Shown here: piece by piece, positions 26,141-38,400 of the stretch
Layout of the letters: every line of letters starts with the position of its first letter
Position numbering within the stretch: position 1 is the stretch's first letter
Assembly (NCBI GenBank): GCA_013399305.1
Contig: VXAI01000194.1
Coordinates: 62,001 to 126,000, forward strand
Reading direction: 5' to 3'
DNA: 64,000 nucleotides
Origin: Rostratula benghalensis
Lineage: Eukaryota; Chordata; Aves; Charadriiformes; Rostratulidae
Notes under the pieces: generated by a model
The model's input: only the letters and a program-made list of their open reading frames with translations
The model's database searches: none
What the model was told of the DNA's origin: nothing
Program-made: the position numbers and the translations under genes

Positions 26141-28499
26141 CAAAAGGCAACCCACAAAATCCCCTGCTATGGGAGTGCTGATAAAGGGTTTACCAGAACA
26201 AATAGCTTAGGGTGTTTCTCTCTGCTTTTGCCTTTCCCCATCACCCCTGCTGTCTCCTGCACTGAGGCCTCTCCCTGCGTTTTGTCCAGACACGTCCAGA
26301 GCCTTTGGGGAAGTCCTGAGAAAGGGTGGCCCAGGCAGGAACCCATCAACTGAAATTCCTCTGTGCAATCCTGCCTTATTTGAAATGCCTTTTATCAGAC
26401 AAGTTACAGCGGGTTTTAGCACCGCAAATGCCTAATGCACAGCTCCCAGCTATTAACCCCTTCGTGCCTGGAAGGCACAGAGCCAGTGTGCCCAGCAGAG
26501 AGGGAATAACCAGCTGCAAGAGCAGCTTTGGCTTCCCTCAGGAACAGCTCAGATCATTAAGCACAGGTGCTTATCAACCAAATCTTACATTAAAAAATGG
26601 TAATAAAAACTTGACATACAAGCTTCAGGGTCCCACCTGCAACTGTGAGCTACTCCTCGATCTTGAATAAGAAATTCAAATTAAATTTTACCAGTATGGG
26701 TTGTTTGGTTGCTTTCTTCTTCCCTTTTTTTTTTTCCCCCCTCTTCAACTTTTTAATGAGATACCACTTGGGTTTTACTTCTCCCTGGGGAGAAGCCGTG
26801 GGAGTCAGGCTACACTCCTTTGCATCTACCTGCACAGTAGCAAAGATGTGCTGCATCCTCAAAAGCAGCAAACCTTTAACTAAAGGTCAGAGAAAATTGT
26901 GCTGGACTCCTCTGAACTTTAAAGTGAGCACACATTTTCTGTATTTCTTTGTCTATAGGGGAACTAAGGGATAAAGAGAGATGCTCTGAGCCAAAACTCG
27001 TTGCATTTGGTACACGAACAGGACTTTGCACTTGGCCAGTGATTGCAAGCCCTTGCAGTTTTCAGCGTGATGCTCTGTGTGCTCCTGAAAGTGCCCATAG
27101 CTCTTAATCCTGCTTAAAAAAGTATATAAAAATTCGTTTCACCATAACATAAGCTTGTATTTAAAATCTAAGCACAAGTGAAAAGTGCTTTGGGAAGCTC
27201 TGATCTAAGTGGGACTTCCAGCAGCACTCTTCTGCAACCTGATCCAGGTGTTGACTGAAAATGACCTTTTCAGGGCCCTTTTCTAGGAAATTGCTTGAAA
27301 TTGGCTGCTATTGGATTTTAAAGGGAAAACAGCTCTGCATTTCTCTTGGTTTTGAGCAAGTTTTACAACACAGTGATGAGTTAAATTTGAGGTTGTGTGT
27401 TGCTCCTGGAGGAGGAACCTGACTGTACCACGGGAGCTGAAGTCACTACAAAGCTCATGATTCCCTGTTTTAAAGTGAGCAAGCAGCCTGGGGACCCTTC
27501 TCTCTTGTTGGTGCACAAAAGGGGCATCCATGGGAGGGAAAAGCACTGGCTCCTCTGATCCCAGGGACAAGCTCTGCCTCTTGAGGGGAGAGCTCTTCTG
27601 GCCTAAAGCTTCGGCATCCGCAGAGCGATACGGGACTTCTGCATTTATCAAACTAATGCAAGTTAAAACTTTCTCTGTAAGGAAAAATAGCAAATAGGTC
27701 TACTTTCATAAACTTTTTCATGATATCTCTAGATAGGTCCAAGGCCATTTTTTTTCCCCCAAGTGATTTGCATGGAAAATGGAGAAGAATCAACTGGTTG
27801 AAACTAAGCTTAATCTTAGACCAGTTCTCAGATGGTAGTTTAGATGGCTGCTAGGTCTGGCATTCGTTGCACTAGTGTAAATCCAGAGCTCCACAGCTTC
27901 TGCTGGAACTAGGTTGTTCTTAAAGGCCATTGATAATCACATGATTCATGCCAGTTTAGGAAATAGTTCTGGGTTGGTTGTTTTTAGGGAATCTCTCCAT
28001 CTATCGCCAATTACTGCTTTGGATAACTTCGTGATTATTTGGGAATCAAAATGCCTGGAGGAAAAGCTTAGGAAGCTTGAATTTTTCCTTTTAAAAGCTC
28101 TTTCCCGGCCTCAAGTTTCCAAAGAGCAAGGGGCAGCTGCGTTGATGGCCCCATGGAAGGAGCATCACTTCTGCTGCTGCCCCAGCAGCGCTAACGCGGC
28201 CCCGCGCTGCCTCCTGCACCTTCTCACCCGGGGGGGTCCCTTCCAGAGACCCCAGCTCTGGACCCAGGGAGCCCCAGCCACCGCGCTCCCCCCTTTACCC
28301 AACACATAACAACGCGTGGGGGTACCACTCACTCACCTCTGCAGGTTAACTGGTACCAGTCCCGTCTCACCACTGCTCTGCTTAACTTTAAACCAAAAGA
28401 AACAAATAAGTAAAACAGACTAAGGAGATGGGAAGCTAAAAGAAAGCAGCTGGGACGTAAATACATTCAGGGCCTGTTTATCTTCTTCTTTTCCGTCCT

Positions 28500-28960
28500 C
28501 CTTGTGCACAGAATCCCAGGGGAGGTGGAGCAGGAGACGAGTGGTCCTTTACCGGGGGGGTCCCGGCGGCGGGGAGCGGAGAGGCGATGCGGGGAGCGGA
28601 GCAGAAAGGGCACTTTTTAGACTGGGGAGAGTGGGGGGAGCGCGGCCCGCGCAGGTGAAGCCGCAGGTGGGCGCTTTATGGCCGCGCTCCCGCGGGCGCA
28701 GCCCATGGAGGCGGAGGCGGCGGCGGCGGCGGCTCCTCCCCGCGGCCCGGCGGGGCCAGGCGGGACCGGGCCCGCTCCTGCTCCTGGGGGGCTGCTCTCT
28801 CGGCCCCCCTGCCCTCCCTCGGAGCCGGGGGGCGAGCAGAAAGCGTAGCAAAGGCGAGCTAAAGCGAAGTTAGAGCCGCTCCTAAGGCGGGCGGGCGGCT
28901 TCGCTCTCGCGTCCCCAAAGGGACCCCCTCCCCGGCGCTCTTTGCCTCTCAAACGGAGAG
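28500..28960. promoter_or_regulatory. CpG island, probable promoter / first exon of an unassigned gene
   Basis: This is the only strongly CpG-dense, GC-rich island in the window. It carries overlapping GC boxes (Sp1-type GGCGGG repeats at 28886-28898) and a GCG/GGC triplet run at 28709-28734. Plus strand: an ATG in good context at 28705 (the CCATGG palindrome) opens 47 codons with a poly-Ala run and then Pro/Gly-rich sequence, ending at a TAG at 28846-28848. Strong donor-like sites CAG/GTGAAG and CAG/GTGGGC lie at 28655 and 28667. Minus strand: a 100-codon Arg/Pro-rich frame runs 28851-28549 and a donor-like CCG/GTAAAG overlaps its end. Another good donor, GAG/GTGAGT, lies at 28331-28336. Transcription direction and the coding status of the first exon therefore cannot be decided. 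Bird CpG islands of this kind usually mark a transcription start. Confidence 0.65.
28709..28734. repeat. GCG/GGC-rich triplet run
   Basis: GAGGCG units followed by consecutive GGC/GCG triplets inside the CpG island. On the plus strand from 28705 they would encode Glu-Ala followed by a run of Ala. Confidence 0.8.
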
Positions 28961-29318
28961 AACATCCGAATTTTTCATCAGATCAAGCCGCCTAACTTCT
29001 GTATTTGCTTTCCCATGTAAGAAAGGTTTCACTTTGCTTCTCCAGAGAAGAGCTGGGAAATCTACTCCAGAGCCAGGTCTGGGGCACAGGGTGTGTAGTG
29101 AGGTTGGGGCTGTAATGCAATCCCTCTGAAGGTGATTCAGGCAGCAAACCCCTGCTGGTAGGGTGTCCCTCTGCAAAGAGTTGGGACAGAACTTTGTGGA
29201 GCGTAGGGATGCTCTGACAGGGGGCTTCACTGCAGGGGTTTTAATTCCAGCTCCAAAGGAGGTCAGTGGATGGTGAGGCTCTGGGAGTTGCACCAAGTAT
29301 TTTGTGATGCTCATGGCT

Positions 29319-29337
29319 ATTTATTTATTTATTTATT
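29319..29337. repeat. (TTTA)n tetranucleotide repeat
   Basis: About five tandem TTTA units. Confidence 0.9.
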
Positions 29338-31730
29338 AGGCCTTTCTCTTTGCTCTCCTTTTCCATGGGCAGAAGGTGCCCAACCTTTGTCTGGCACCGG
29401 TGATGCCATGCAGGAGTGGGCACTGGGAACTGTTCCTGGGGCTGGGGCTGCCCTTCAGCCTCCTCCACTCGGGGCAGGAGAGCACCGGGGGCCAGGCTGG
29501 CCCTGCCCATACCCTTGCTTTTATTTCCTTTGGCCTGTGTGAATCAATAAGCCAGCCTCTCCCCAGTTCTGTGCTGCTGCACAGTTTGAGGCCAGGGCGC
29601 TAGTTCTTTTAGATACAAATCAGTTCTTTATTTGTTTTCTTTGCTACTGCAAAATAGCAGATACCTTTAAAGTTTACAACGACTAAAGTTTACCAGCACT
29701 GTGGGACTGGCTGGGGTGTGGATAGCTGGGTAAGAATTTGTTCCATAATGCCCAATCTTTTCAACTGTCAGTTCCCTTAACCTTTCAACACGTACCCGTT
29801 AGGTGGAAAGAGCTGCCAACACCTCATAAAGCTGCTGCTGCAAGCTCTCCAGCCCCGCTGATGGAAATACGTCTGGGGATGAAGGCTCTTCCCTGCCGTA
29901 TCTGAAAGGCACATTCCACCGTGTGGCTTCCAAGGAGGAAACCTCGTGTGGTCTTGAAGGCTTGTCAGCTTTGACCTCTAAATTTGTCCAATAAGTGGAA
30001 TCAAATTATTTACTTGGTCTGCAGGTTGGAGACATCAAACACAGCAGAGGAAAGCTCAGGGCCACGTCTCCTGAAATTGCCCACTGTAAAATCAGTCCAC
30101 GAGCAGGTGGAGAGTAATTACTTGAGGGTTTTCCTCCATTCGCCTCCAAAGCTTATTTATGATTGTGAAAAACATCTTTATAAAGCAGCTGCCTACATAG
30201 CAGTAAGGATTAAATGGAGCTCTCAGACTATGCATTGTTAATATCCCCCATCACAGAGACTGAACCACAGCACAGCTCTGCCTGTTGCTTTTATTCGGCG
30301 CGGTTTCTTTGGCTCCGCTGTGCCGCGGTGTGACCAGCCCTGCTGCCCCCTCGCCCTCTGCAGCACTTGCTCTCCCACACACGTTAAAGGAAAAGGCTCC
30401 TGAACCTTTCTGAAGTGAAGCCAAAAAGCCCTGTTTGATCGCAGGGAGCCGTCCTCCTTGCCCTGTTCCCCTGCAGCCTCCTGGAAGCCTGGCTGTGGTG
30501 GGACTGGGGTGGCTGTGGGAGCTGACACGAGCATCACTCAGGACGTTTCTTCAGCTGCTCCTGTCTCTGTGGAGATGGGCATGTGCTGAAGCTTAGTGCT
30601 GTGAATGGCCACACAGACTTGCTGCAAAATTAAGGCTTAAAGCTTGCAAGGAAGTCTTTGTATTCCAGCACAATGGAGAAAAGGAGAAAGATTGAGACTT
30701 GCTTAGGTTTCTTTGAGGTTTATCCCTGTACCATCATACCTAACTGCTTGTTGAGGCCCACAGATCTATCACTTGAATTATCAATTACCATTGCTTCTCT
30801 TTAAAGCCTGTTTCATGGCTGTTCTTGCTTTCTGATGGAAGCTGCTTGGAAATGTATGTTCTCATTTACATCAGTGATACAGGAACTGTGTAGTGTTTCA
30901 CCATCCAGGTGAGTTCTCTCATCCCTGACAAGCAGAGGTCTCTGAGATGCTGGAGGGCACTCATAGCAACTGTAGGTCCACATCTACTGGAACTTGCAAG
31001 GAGAAAGACAGGATGTGCCCAGATGTTGCCAGGGGGCCTGTCTTGTTGGATTCACAACTACATTAAATGGTATTAGATCCTGAATGGCTCGAAATAGCCA
31101 AGAGTGACCATGCTCCCCCTGCAGCAAGAGACCTGTACAGAGGTCAGTCAACTGGTGACAGGTTCTGGTATTTTTATTTCAAATACGCTCAGCCATAATT
31201 GCTCATTTGCAAGTTGCAGAGGAAAGAAAACTGATTACCCCAACCCCTCTTGCCATCCTCACCCCATCCCCAGGCTCCACGCAAGTTGACTTTCTCCCTC
31301 TCACTTCCAAATTTAAAAGAAAACACTGCCTCTGTTCTCTTCCCATTCCCCCTTTGGCAGTGGGAGTTGGCATGAGCTGGCACACCTGGTTCTGCAGCAC
31401 AGTTAAGTGTCTGGCTCTTCCACATTAATACCTTTGGCTCCTTTCTTCCTTTGGAGGCATCCGATTTGACTGTGCTGTGCATCCGTGGCAGTCCTGGGCA
31501 TCTTTCCTGCGAGCTCGGTGTTACTGAGCAGAGCAGGAGGGTTCCCACTGCTTTTTCCAGGGAACAGGGGCTCTTCTGTGCCCAGCTCTTCAGGCCCTGG
31601 CCGTGGGGAGCACAGGGCAGCGCACACCGGGGCAGGCAGGGGCCGTGGCTGCTCTGAGAGATGTCCAGGGTGAAAATAAATTCATGGTAGCATAACAGAA
31701 CATGGACTTTTCAGTCTGTTGTGACTTAAT

Positions 31731-31756
31731 GGGGGGGAAAAAAAAAAAAAAAAAAA
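31731..31756. repeat. G7 followed by A19 homopolymer tract
   Basis: Seven G then nineteen A. An AATAAA lies about 60 bases upstream, but no retrogene body is recognisable. It could be the decayed tail of a retroposed sequence or a simple homopolymer. Confidence 0.85.
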
Positions 31757-34700
31757 GAATAAAATTGAGACATTAGAATCTTTTAGGCAAAGTTTGGTTT
31801 TGCCATTTCCCCCTGGTTCTCTTTACCTCTAAAGAAGTAAAAGAAAAAACCAAGCTGAAAAAGGAAAGGATGGAAAATAGAGAAGCAGAGGAATAAAACC
31901 ATTTTCTAGGAGATTTAGTTCTGTCTTTGCAGCAGGGGCCATTTCCCTGAACACATTTGCTGCTTTAAAAGAAGGAAGTTTTTGAGGAAAAATGGTTTGT
32001 GCTTATTTTTTTTTTTTGCTTGGCTTCCCTTGATTGGTACCAGTCCCTTAAGCTGCCACCAAGAAGAGCCAACAAGCTGTAGCCTGCTCTCCCCCACGCT
32101 TCCTTCCAGGTGCCACGTCCGTGTCTCAGCACCGCGCTGGTGAGGGGACACTGCTGACATCACCTTAGCTCGGCGTTTCCCACCCGTGTTTATGGGGTGG
32201 CAAAGGGAGGTTTAAGATTGTGCCTGCAGGCGCTGGGGGCACTGGCAAGGATCTCTCTGCCTTTCCAGTAAAGCAGAAAATTGGAATCCTCGCTGTTTCT
32301 TCCACAGCATTTTTCATTTGGCTCTTTCTGACTCCTGCATTCTCGGTGTGAAGCATTAACCTGCTAAATCCTGGCGCGTGAAACCAGGGAAAAGGAAGGA
32401 GCACAACCTTTAACTGTAGATAAGATGCTCTTTGCTGCTGTTTCAGTAACTAGAAGAACAACAGCCCCCAAACTGTTCATGTGAAGCAGGTTTGTGTCAG
32501 GGGAAAAAAAGTGTCTGTTGACAGGAGCAACTTAAAAGGAGGTAGATTTGGGCATCAGCGGGAGGCTGGGTCTGCAGCCGCTGTGGGTGCTGGGGTGCTG
32601 TCCTGTGGGTGGAGAGAGCTCACGGGGACACGAAGCTGCTCGAGAAGACAATGAGGTGCCTCTGTGCCAACATACCTTCTCTTGCAGGATGATGTGCTGG
32701 TGTGTATTAATTCCTGGGTACAAACTGCACTGTCTGCCAACAGAGCTGCTCCGAGGCGAGATCTGTGCAGGGTCCGGGGCTGCCCCCATCTCCCCCAAGG
32801 CTTCCCCAAGGGGCTGTTGTAAGGGAAGGGCTTAAGTAACCTTCAAACGAAATAATTAAAGATTGATTATACCTTAATTGTAAAACAGCATCCCAAGGCT
32901 CTAAGGGTAGCAGGCCTTTTCTGCCCTGCCTTCGAAGAGAAGACAGAATGGCTGTGGTTTAATTATTGGAAGGTTACTTGCATTTGCCGTGTCTGCGAGA
33001 GCTGTGGGTCTGGGGTGGTCTCTGTCTCCCCGCTCTCAGCCCCCCTTGGCTGCTCCCCCCCAGGAACTGTCAGCAGAAGGTCAGGGAAGGTATCGGGGAG
33101 CTGAGATAACTGAATGACAGATGTAGAGATCTGTGTTACTTGTACTACAAAAACATGCAGAGAAACATATTTCACATAAGTGTCCTCGACTTCTTGAGGC
33201 TTTTTCATAATGTTCTGGACTTTTCTGATGTTTTTTCTGAATCCATTTACGAGAGACATTAAGAGGTTGGGATGTGGGAAAGAGATTCTTTATGACTTGA
33301 GCGAAGGTGAAAATACCAAGAAAAGTGTTTTTTGTTCAGGGTTTTTTGTGCATTTCTACTGACTAGAGGTAGGAAACAACCCATTCAAAGTTGGCTGTGC
33401 GTCTGCTTGTGACTCTGCTGGGGGACAGTCTCTCCTGGGGTTTGACATGAGCAAGTTAGAGAGGTCCTGGGAGAAGTGACCGTGTTGAGGACAGACTTAG
33501 CAGCACAGGTCCTGGTTCCGCCCGCTCCCCCTTCAGCCTCTTCACTCTGGCCGTGGTGCCCGTCCCCATCACCCGCTCCCTGCCCAGCAGGTCCCCGCGG
33601 TCCCCAGACCGTCCCTCGAGCCATCCCTGCTGGGCTGTCCCAGCATGTTGAGCTGCAGGGCTTTGTCAGCTCATCCCTGGCCTTTTGTCTGAGCTCGGCG
33701 CGGTCTGTGAGCAACCCCAGCCCTTCCCTTCCCGGGCGGGACGGGACACGCCGCTTATCGGAGCGGCAATTCCAGCCCGGGCCAAGGACACGCCTTTGGG
33801 AACGCTTCTTTCTTTACCCTTATTCAGCTCTGCGCTGCCTGGGCTTGTTCCGGGATGCTCTCTAGGCTGAGAGTGCATCTGTGAACCCTCCACGGGAGCT
33901 TTCTGTGCCAGTCCCTTCAAATCCCAAGGGAGTGATGCGGGACCGGAGCGCGGTGGCCCTTTGGTGGCCTGGTGCCACGTGGGATGGCTTCTGGAAAGCC
34001 CGGGCAATCCAGACACTGCCCTGGATAACCTCTGCTCGTCAGCATGGACCCCAGCTTCGCTTGGGTGTGTTGAAGTAACACCCAGATTCTTTTATACGAT
34101 GGTTAAATAAATCATTTTTAATTTGGGGCTTCATTCTTCTGACCAAGTCGAGCCCTGGTGGCGTTCAGGAAGGTGCGGGCAGGGGTGGGCAGCTTTCATC
34201 GCAGGCTGAAATGGGGAACGTGCTGCAGTGAAGGGAAAATCCAGCCGTGTCCATTTCTGTTTCTGTGACATCACCAAAGGCAAAGTCACCTTCTTTGGGG
34301 GTGTTTGTGTGTGTGTGTCTCTGAAACTCGGGTCTGAGGGAAGCCCCACACAGACCCTGTCCCTGTCCCACCTGAGGATGCCCGGCAGAGGGGTCGCAGA
34401 GCTGGGGGCTCAGGGATGGACCCAGAGATTGGGGGAGCCCCTGCAGCTCCCTCCTGACCTCCTGCCGGTGGGAACGGCTGCACCTTTCTGTTCAGAGCTC
34501 TACATTAAAATGAGAGGTGGATAATTTTAATAATTCTGCATAATAGCTGATGTTCTGATCTTTGTGTAGATTGGGGGGAGCAGAGGAGTGTTCGTGTACG
34601 TGTGGCTTCAGTTGAGCAGGAGATGAAAGGGTTCAGGGCAGTATTTAAAGTACGTGCCCCCGCTTTGCTGGAAGTCCCAGGGACTGAGGCCTAGCCAACA

Positions 34701-34996
34701 CTAATAGCACTAATTTAATTATCTTGGTTAGAAGCGTGATGTTTTCACCAGGGCAGTTGTTTAGATGCCTCCCCCAGCAGGGATGAGTTGCAAACCCCTC
34801 TCATCACCCCAGTGGGGCTCTGGGGTGGTGAAAACGGGTCCTGTTGGAAATAGCCCCGTTTTAACCCCAAACCCCTGCACGGGCTTCACTGGTCTCAGGC
34901 TGGGGTGGTTGGGGCAATAAAAAACCTGCTGTTGGTAAGGTCTGAAGTGCCTGGTTTAGACTGGGTCTGTTGGTGTGCTCTGCTGGCTCAGGCCAC

Positions 34997-35078
34997 GTGT
35001 GCTGGTGACAGCCCATGCGTTGGTGACAGCCCGTGTGTGTTGGGGACAGCCCGTGTGCTGGTGACAGCCCGTGTGCTG
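34997..35078. repeat. Minisatellite, 17-20 bp unit, about four copies
   Basis: Units of the form GTGTGCTGGTGACAGCCC, with variants GCGTTGGTGACAGCCC and GTGTGTTGGGGACAGCCC, repeat about four times. It lies inside a chance plus-strand open frame that begins at 34905, which helps explain why that frame stays open. Confidence 0.85.
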
Positions 35079-35367
35079 CCTCCCACCTCTGGGGGCTCGT
35101 GGCTCCTCTTTTGGCCTCTCCCCGTGTGGGATGCGCAGCTTCAGGGCACACTCACAACGATGTCTGCCTCAGTGACTGTGACCACACCTTGGGGAAAAAA
35201 AAAAAATAGTTCAATTTTAAGAAACTGCAAAGTTCTCTGCTTGCAGATGCTGGGCTGTTGCTCCCTCCCAGCAGCACGGGAGAAAGACAAGAACTGGATG
35301 CTCTGCACTAACGTTCTCCTGCGTTATTTACTGCTGCAATGTGTACTCCTGTGCTCCCCTGTCTCAG

Positions 35368-35491
35368 GTGACATCTCGGCTCAGGATTTTGATGACGACA
35401 ATTATAATGAGACAAAGGAAGAGAGGCAGCTCAGGTTTGATTTGGAACCCTTAAAAAGTGCAGATTTCGAACTCAGGAAGATCCCTGCCAC
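35368..35491 (+). other. Candidate 124-nt exon on the plus strand (unproven)
   Basis: Seen in sequence: a good acceptor (pyrimidine-rich tract ending CTGTCTCAG) precedes 35368, and an acceptable donor, CAC/GTGAGA, begins at 35492. The frame through it is open and gives an acidic peptide, GDISAQDFDDDNYNETKEER, followed by a charged segment ending ELRKIPA, with purine-biased first codon positions. The upstream continuation of the same frame back to an ATG at 35298 would encode a hydrophobic Leu/Cys-rich start resembling a signal peptide. The region between acceptor and ATG would then be intronic or alternative. I do not recognise the peptide. It could be a cassette exon, a short secreted-protein frame or chance. 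The frame stops at once after the donor. Confidence 0.2.
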
Positions 35492-38400
35492 GTGAGAGCA
35501 TGTTTTACATTCTGCCTCTTTGCAGACCTGATATATTGGGGCTTTATGCAGAATCCCAGAATGTCATTGTTCTCTCAAAGACGGAGCGAGGCCTTAGCTT
35601 GGCTTTCGTGATGCCATCTTGCATTCTCGTGTTCTGAGAGAGCAGTTTTGGATGTGTAATAAACCAACGTTAACTACAGACATAGACAGGACCTAAGGGA
35701 ATCTGTCTTCCTCAGCCAACAATGAAAGCTGTTTCACAGTTAGAAAGTTTTGGTGGGTTTTTTTTTTGACTTCATTGTATGAACAGTGAAAAAGTCTGCA
35801 TTAACTGCTGTAAAGATGAAGAGATTTACCTTGACTTGGGTTGGATGGAAGGTAATTTTGCAGATGTTGTAGGTGTTCCCAGAAAAAAAACAAGACTTGT
35901 TCCCCTCCATCCCACTGAGAAAAATGCAGGATTATTCCTTTGCCCTGTTCCTTTTCTTGCATAAGAAGCTCATGTGGCTGTTGAAGGACAGTCTGGGGCC
36001 CAGGAGCCAGGTTTGTCCCTGCTCTGTCCTGGCCATGCTCCTGGCAGCCTGTCGGTGTGTGCCCCATCCCTCTGTGCCAGGGACTGTGCCCGGGGAACAC
36101 CCTGCACTGGGGGTAACCGCTTCCCAGGGTGTCCTCAGGGCACCTCTCGGAGGATGGAGTTTGGGGACAATCTCTGAGATGTGGGTGTCAGAGAGGGTTG
36201 TGGCAGGAGGAGCACAAGTTCTCTCCGTGTCGGTGTGTGCCAGGGCTGGCTGCTGTGGGTTTCTCTCACACCACCCTGCCCCATCAGAGCTCCTTTATCT
36301 GAATGTGTTTTGAGGGAGTTACTCCAGATCTCGTCCAGAACAAGGAAGTGGAAAATCAAGCTGAAACTCCACAAGTATTTCCATGCCCTGCCTCTGCCCA
36401 AGGCTGTTGGTGCCTGAGCCCGGCGTTTGCTGGGAGTACGTCAAGCAGTGTCTTTGGCTGAAACTGGAGAGAGCAGAGGCAGGATTAGGATGGGATGTGA
36501 TCCCTGATCGTGGCTGCCAGGCTCTTGCCAAGGGCTTAGACCTGCCCAAGGGGGGTGTTTGCTGTGGGACCCGGCTGTGAGCCCTCCCTGGATCATGCCT
36601 ATCGCCCACCAGCTCTTGGGGGGAAGCAGTGGCTCTGCTGCTGCTCATCAAACCTGACTTGAGCAAGTGATGTTCTTGTGTCAGGAGGTGCCTGTCTGCC
36701 CCAGCTCGGATAAAACACCTCTGTGCCTGTCAGTGCCTCCTGTCCTGGCACCAGGCAGCCTGTCACCCCCACAGCCAGCTCAGACCTGCTACACACCTGT
36801 ATTTGAAGGTGACACATTTGTGGTCCTTGGCTGGTCCTTGGCTTTGCTACAGTTTTAGAGCGTCTGCCGTGGATTTCACAGGGCTTCCCTTTGTCAAACA
36901 AACCTGAATACAAGTCCTGCAGGTCCACAGCTCGCACTCTGTGACAGCCGCCCTTCGCTGGGCATCCAGCAACACCCAGCACCGCAGCTGAACTCTCGTC
37001 CGCTTTGAATGGATGCAGGCAGCAAACATGAAGCAACTTGCTTCCTCGGTGTATTGCTCTGGAATTACTGTAGCAGAGGCATCCAGCAGCTGGGGCAGTC
37101 TGACATCAGTCACTGCCTTACAGGTATATTCAGTTTCTCAATCACATGCAAACTGGTCCTTGTCTGTACTTGCAGAGCCTCCCGAAGCCCCTGCCTTTGA
37201 GAAGCTGCAGTTCCCTCCTGCTGCTAAAACAAACTAGACCCACACTTGTGTTATTTCCAGTATTTCCATCCTCTGTGTGGTGCCGTGGCTGCCGTGGGCT
37301 GCTCTGCTTTCGGGGAGTCGCTGGGATGTGGAGCATCCCCGGGATGGTGGAGACCTGCGGGGCGGCCCCTGCTCGGGCTGGGGGGGCTCTTCTGAAGGAC
37401 AGTGCTGCTGGCACGGGAAGGGGTGTCCCTCATGTGTAGGTGACACGTGATGGATAAGCAGCAGCTCTTCCTCAGGGGATGGTCTCTGCCCGTGGCTGGC
37501 CTTGTTTGCCATCGCGTGACTCTCTCAGGTGTGTCATGGTACGGTCTGTCCTGTGCCCTGTGTCTGTTGTGAGAAAAGTCAGGGAAGGGAAGAGGAGGTA
37601 GGGATATTTGTGTGATATTTGGAGCCGTTCAGAGAGTGCAGCCTCCTGGGAGGCGTTGGGCAGCCAGGAAGGCTCCTACGGTGAAGGGCAGGCACCCAGA
37701 CCCGAGGGAAACATCCCTTTCAGTTTTGTTCCTATCCAAGCACATAAATAAAACATGGGTCCAATAGGTGTTAGTGAAGGAATAAAAATCAATACTAAAC
37801 AAAACCAACAGCCAGTATTTTCAGGTTTAGAGATATACTTAAAAAATCCCCCTGGTGGGTATCCATTGCCCAAAGGCAGCCCAGCCAGAGGGGTGGCAGG
37901 GGGCAGGCTGGGAGGTCTGGTTTTCCTTCCATCTTCTGGGAGTGGGGAATGTTTTAAGGGGCTCGTGCTCATTTGTATTTTAAAGCTTCTTATTCTGAAG
38001 CGCAAGACCAGGGGCTACATCTTCTGCTGGCATAAATCTGCCTGGCTGCATGGAGATAAACTGATTTACGCTGGCTGAAGATCTGGCCCTGGATGGAAGA
38101 AATGGAAGCAGGTGGATGCAATTTCTCTAAATTTCCACTCAAGCTGCACACGCCTGGAGCACCAGAAATTGAACGGCACTTTCCCTAAGAGTAAAAAAGT
38201 TATTAGCTTCATATTTGTGTTAGTGCTTCACTGCCCTCCCTCTTGACTTGATCATCACACGTAGCCACGGGCTGTCTCTGGCAATGACTCCGACTCCCCA
38301 ATAAAATTAAAAATCACTTTTGTTTCATATCTTTTTAATAAGACGTGTCCTTTTTAATAAAGGACTCTGCTCTTTAATGGGTGACGAGCTGATGAACAGG

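Larger units (their letters stand above)
20501..28140. other. Non-coding stretch, no gene recognised
   Basis: No convincing exon is seen. Minor structures are a T/C-rich run at about 21658-21687, a short inverted repeat at 22175-22198, G-rich runs near 23573-23592 and an A14 tract at 26127-26140. AT-rich patches around 23980-24180 contain many TTTA and AATT words but no clear boundaries. Open frames such as 22167-22652 and 22701-23120 overlap frames on the other strand and have no recognisable domain. Confidence 0.6.
28961..34980. other. Non-coding stretch downstream (plus sense) of the CpG island
   Basis: No exon could be identified. Visible items are a (TTTA)n run at 29319-29337, a G7/A19 homopolymer pair at 31731-31756 and a moderately CpG-rich patch at about 33690-33800, without other promoter signs. 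A CAG/GTGAGT donor-like site lies at about 30906-30914. Two of the three frames before it are closed and no strong acceptor pairs with it. Confidence 0.55.

Noticed and set aside
26995..27030. AGGACTTTGCACTTGGCC similarity to an internal CR1 segment
   Set aside because: Too short, and the flanks do not continue the match.
28337..28380. Minus-strand segment ending at a GAG/GTGAGT donor whose one frame (GETGLVPVNLQ) faintly resembles the end of an SH3 domain
   Set aside because: Only about 15 codons, no matching SH3 core upstream, and other frames are equally open. The resemblance is within chance.
34905..35495. Longest plus-strand open frame (196 codons) as a protein gene
   Set aside because: Its first half translates a minisatellite and Val/Cys-rich low-complexity sequence. 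No domain is recognisable. Only the 124-nt end segment has exon-like borders, and it is reported separately.
37176..37237. Possible terminal exon with stop at about 37237 and AATAAA at 37747
   Set aside because: The phase does not join sensibly to the 35-kb candidate, the peptide is unrecognised, and a lone AATAAA is frequent by chance.
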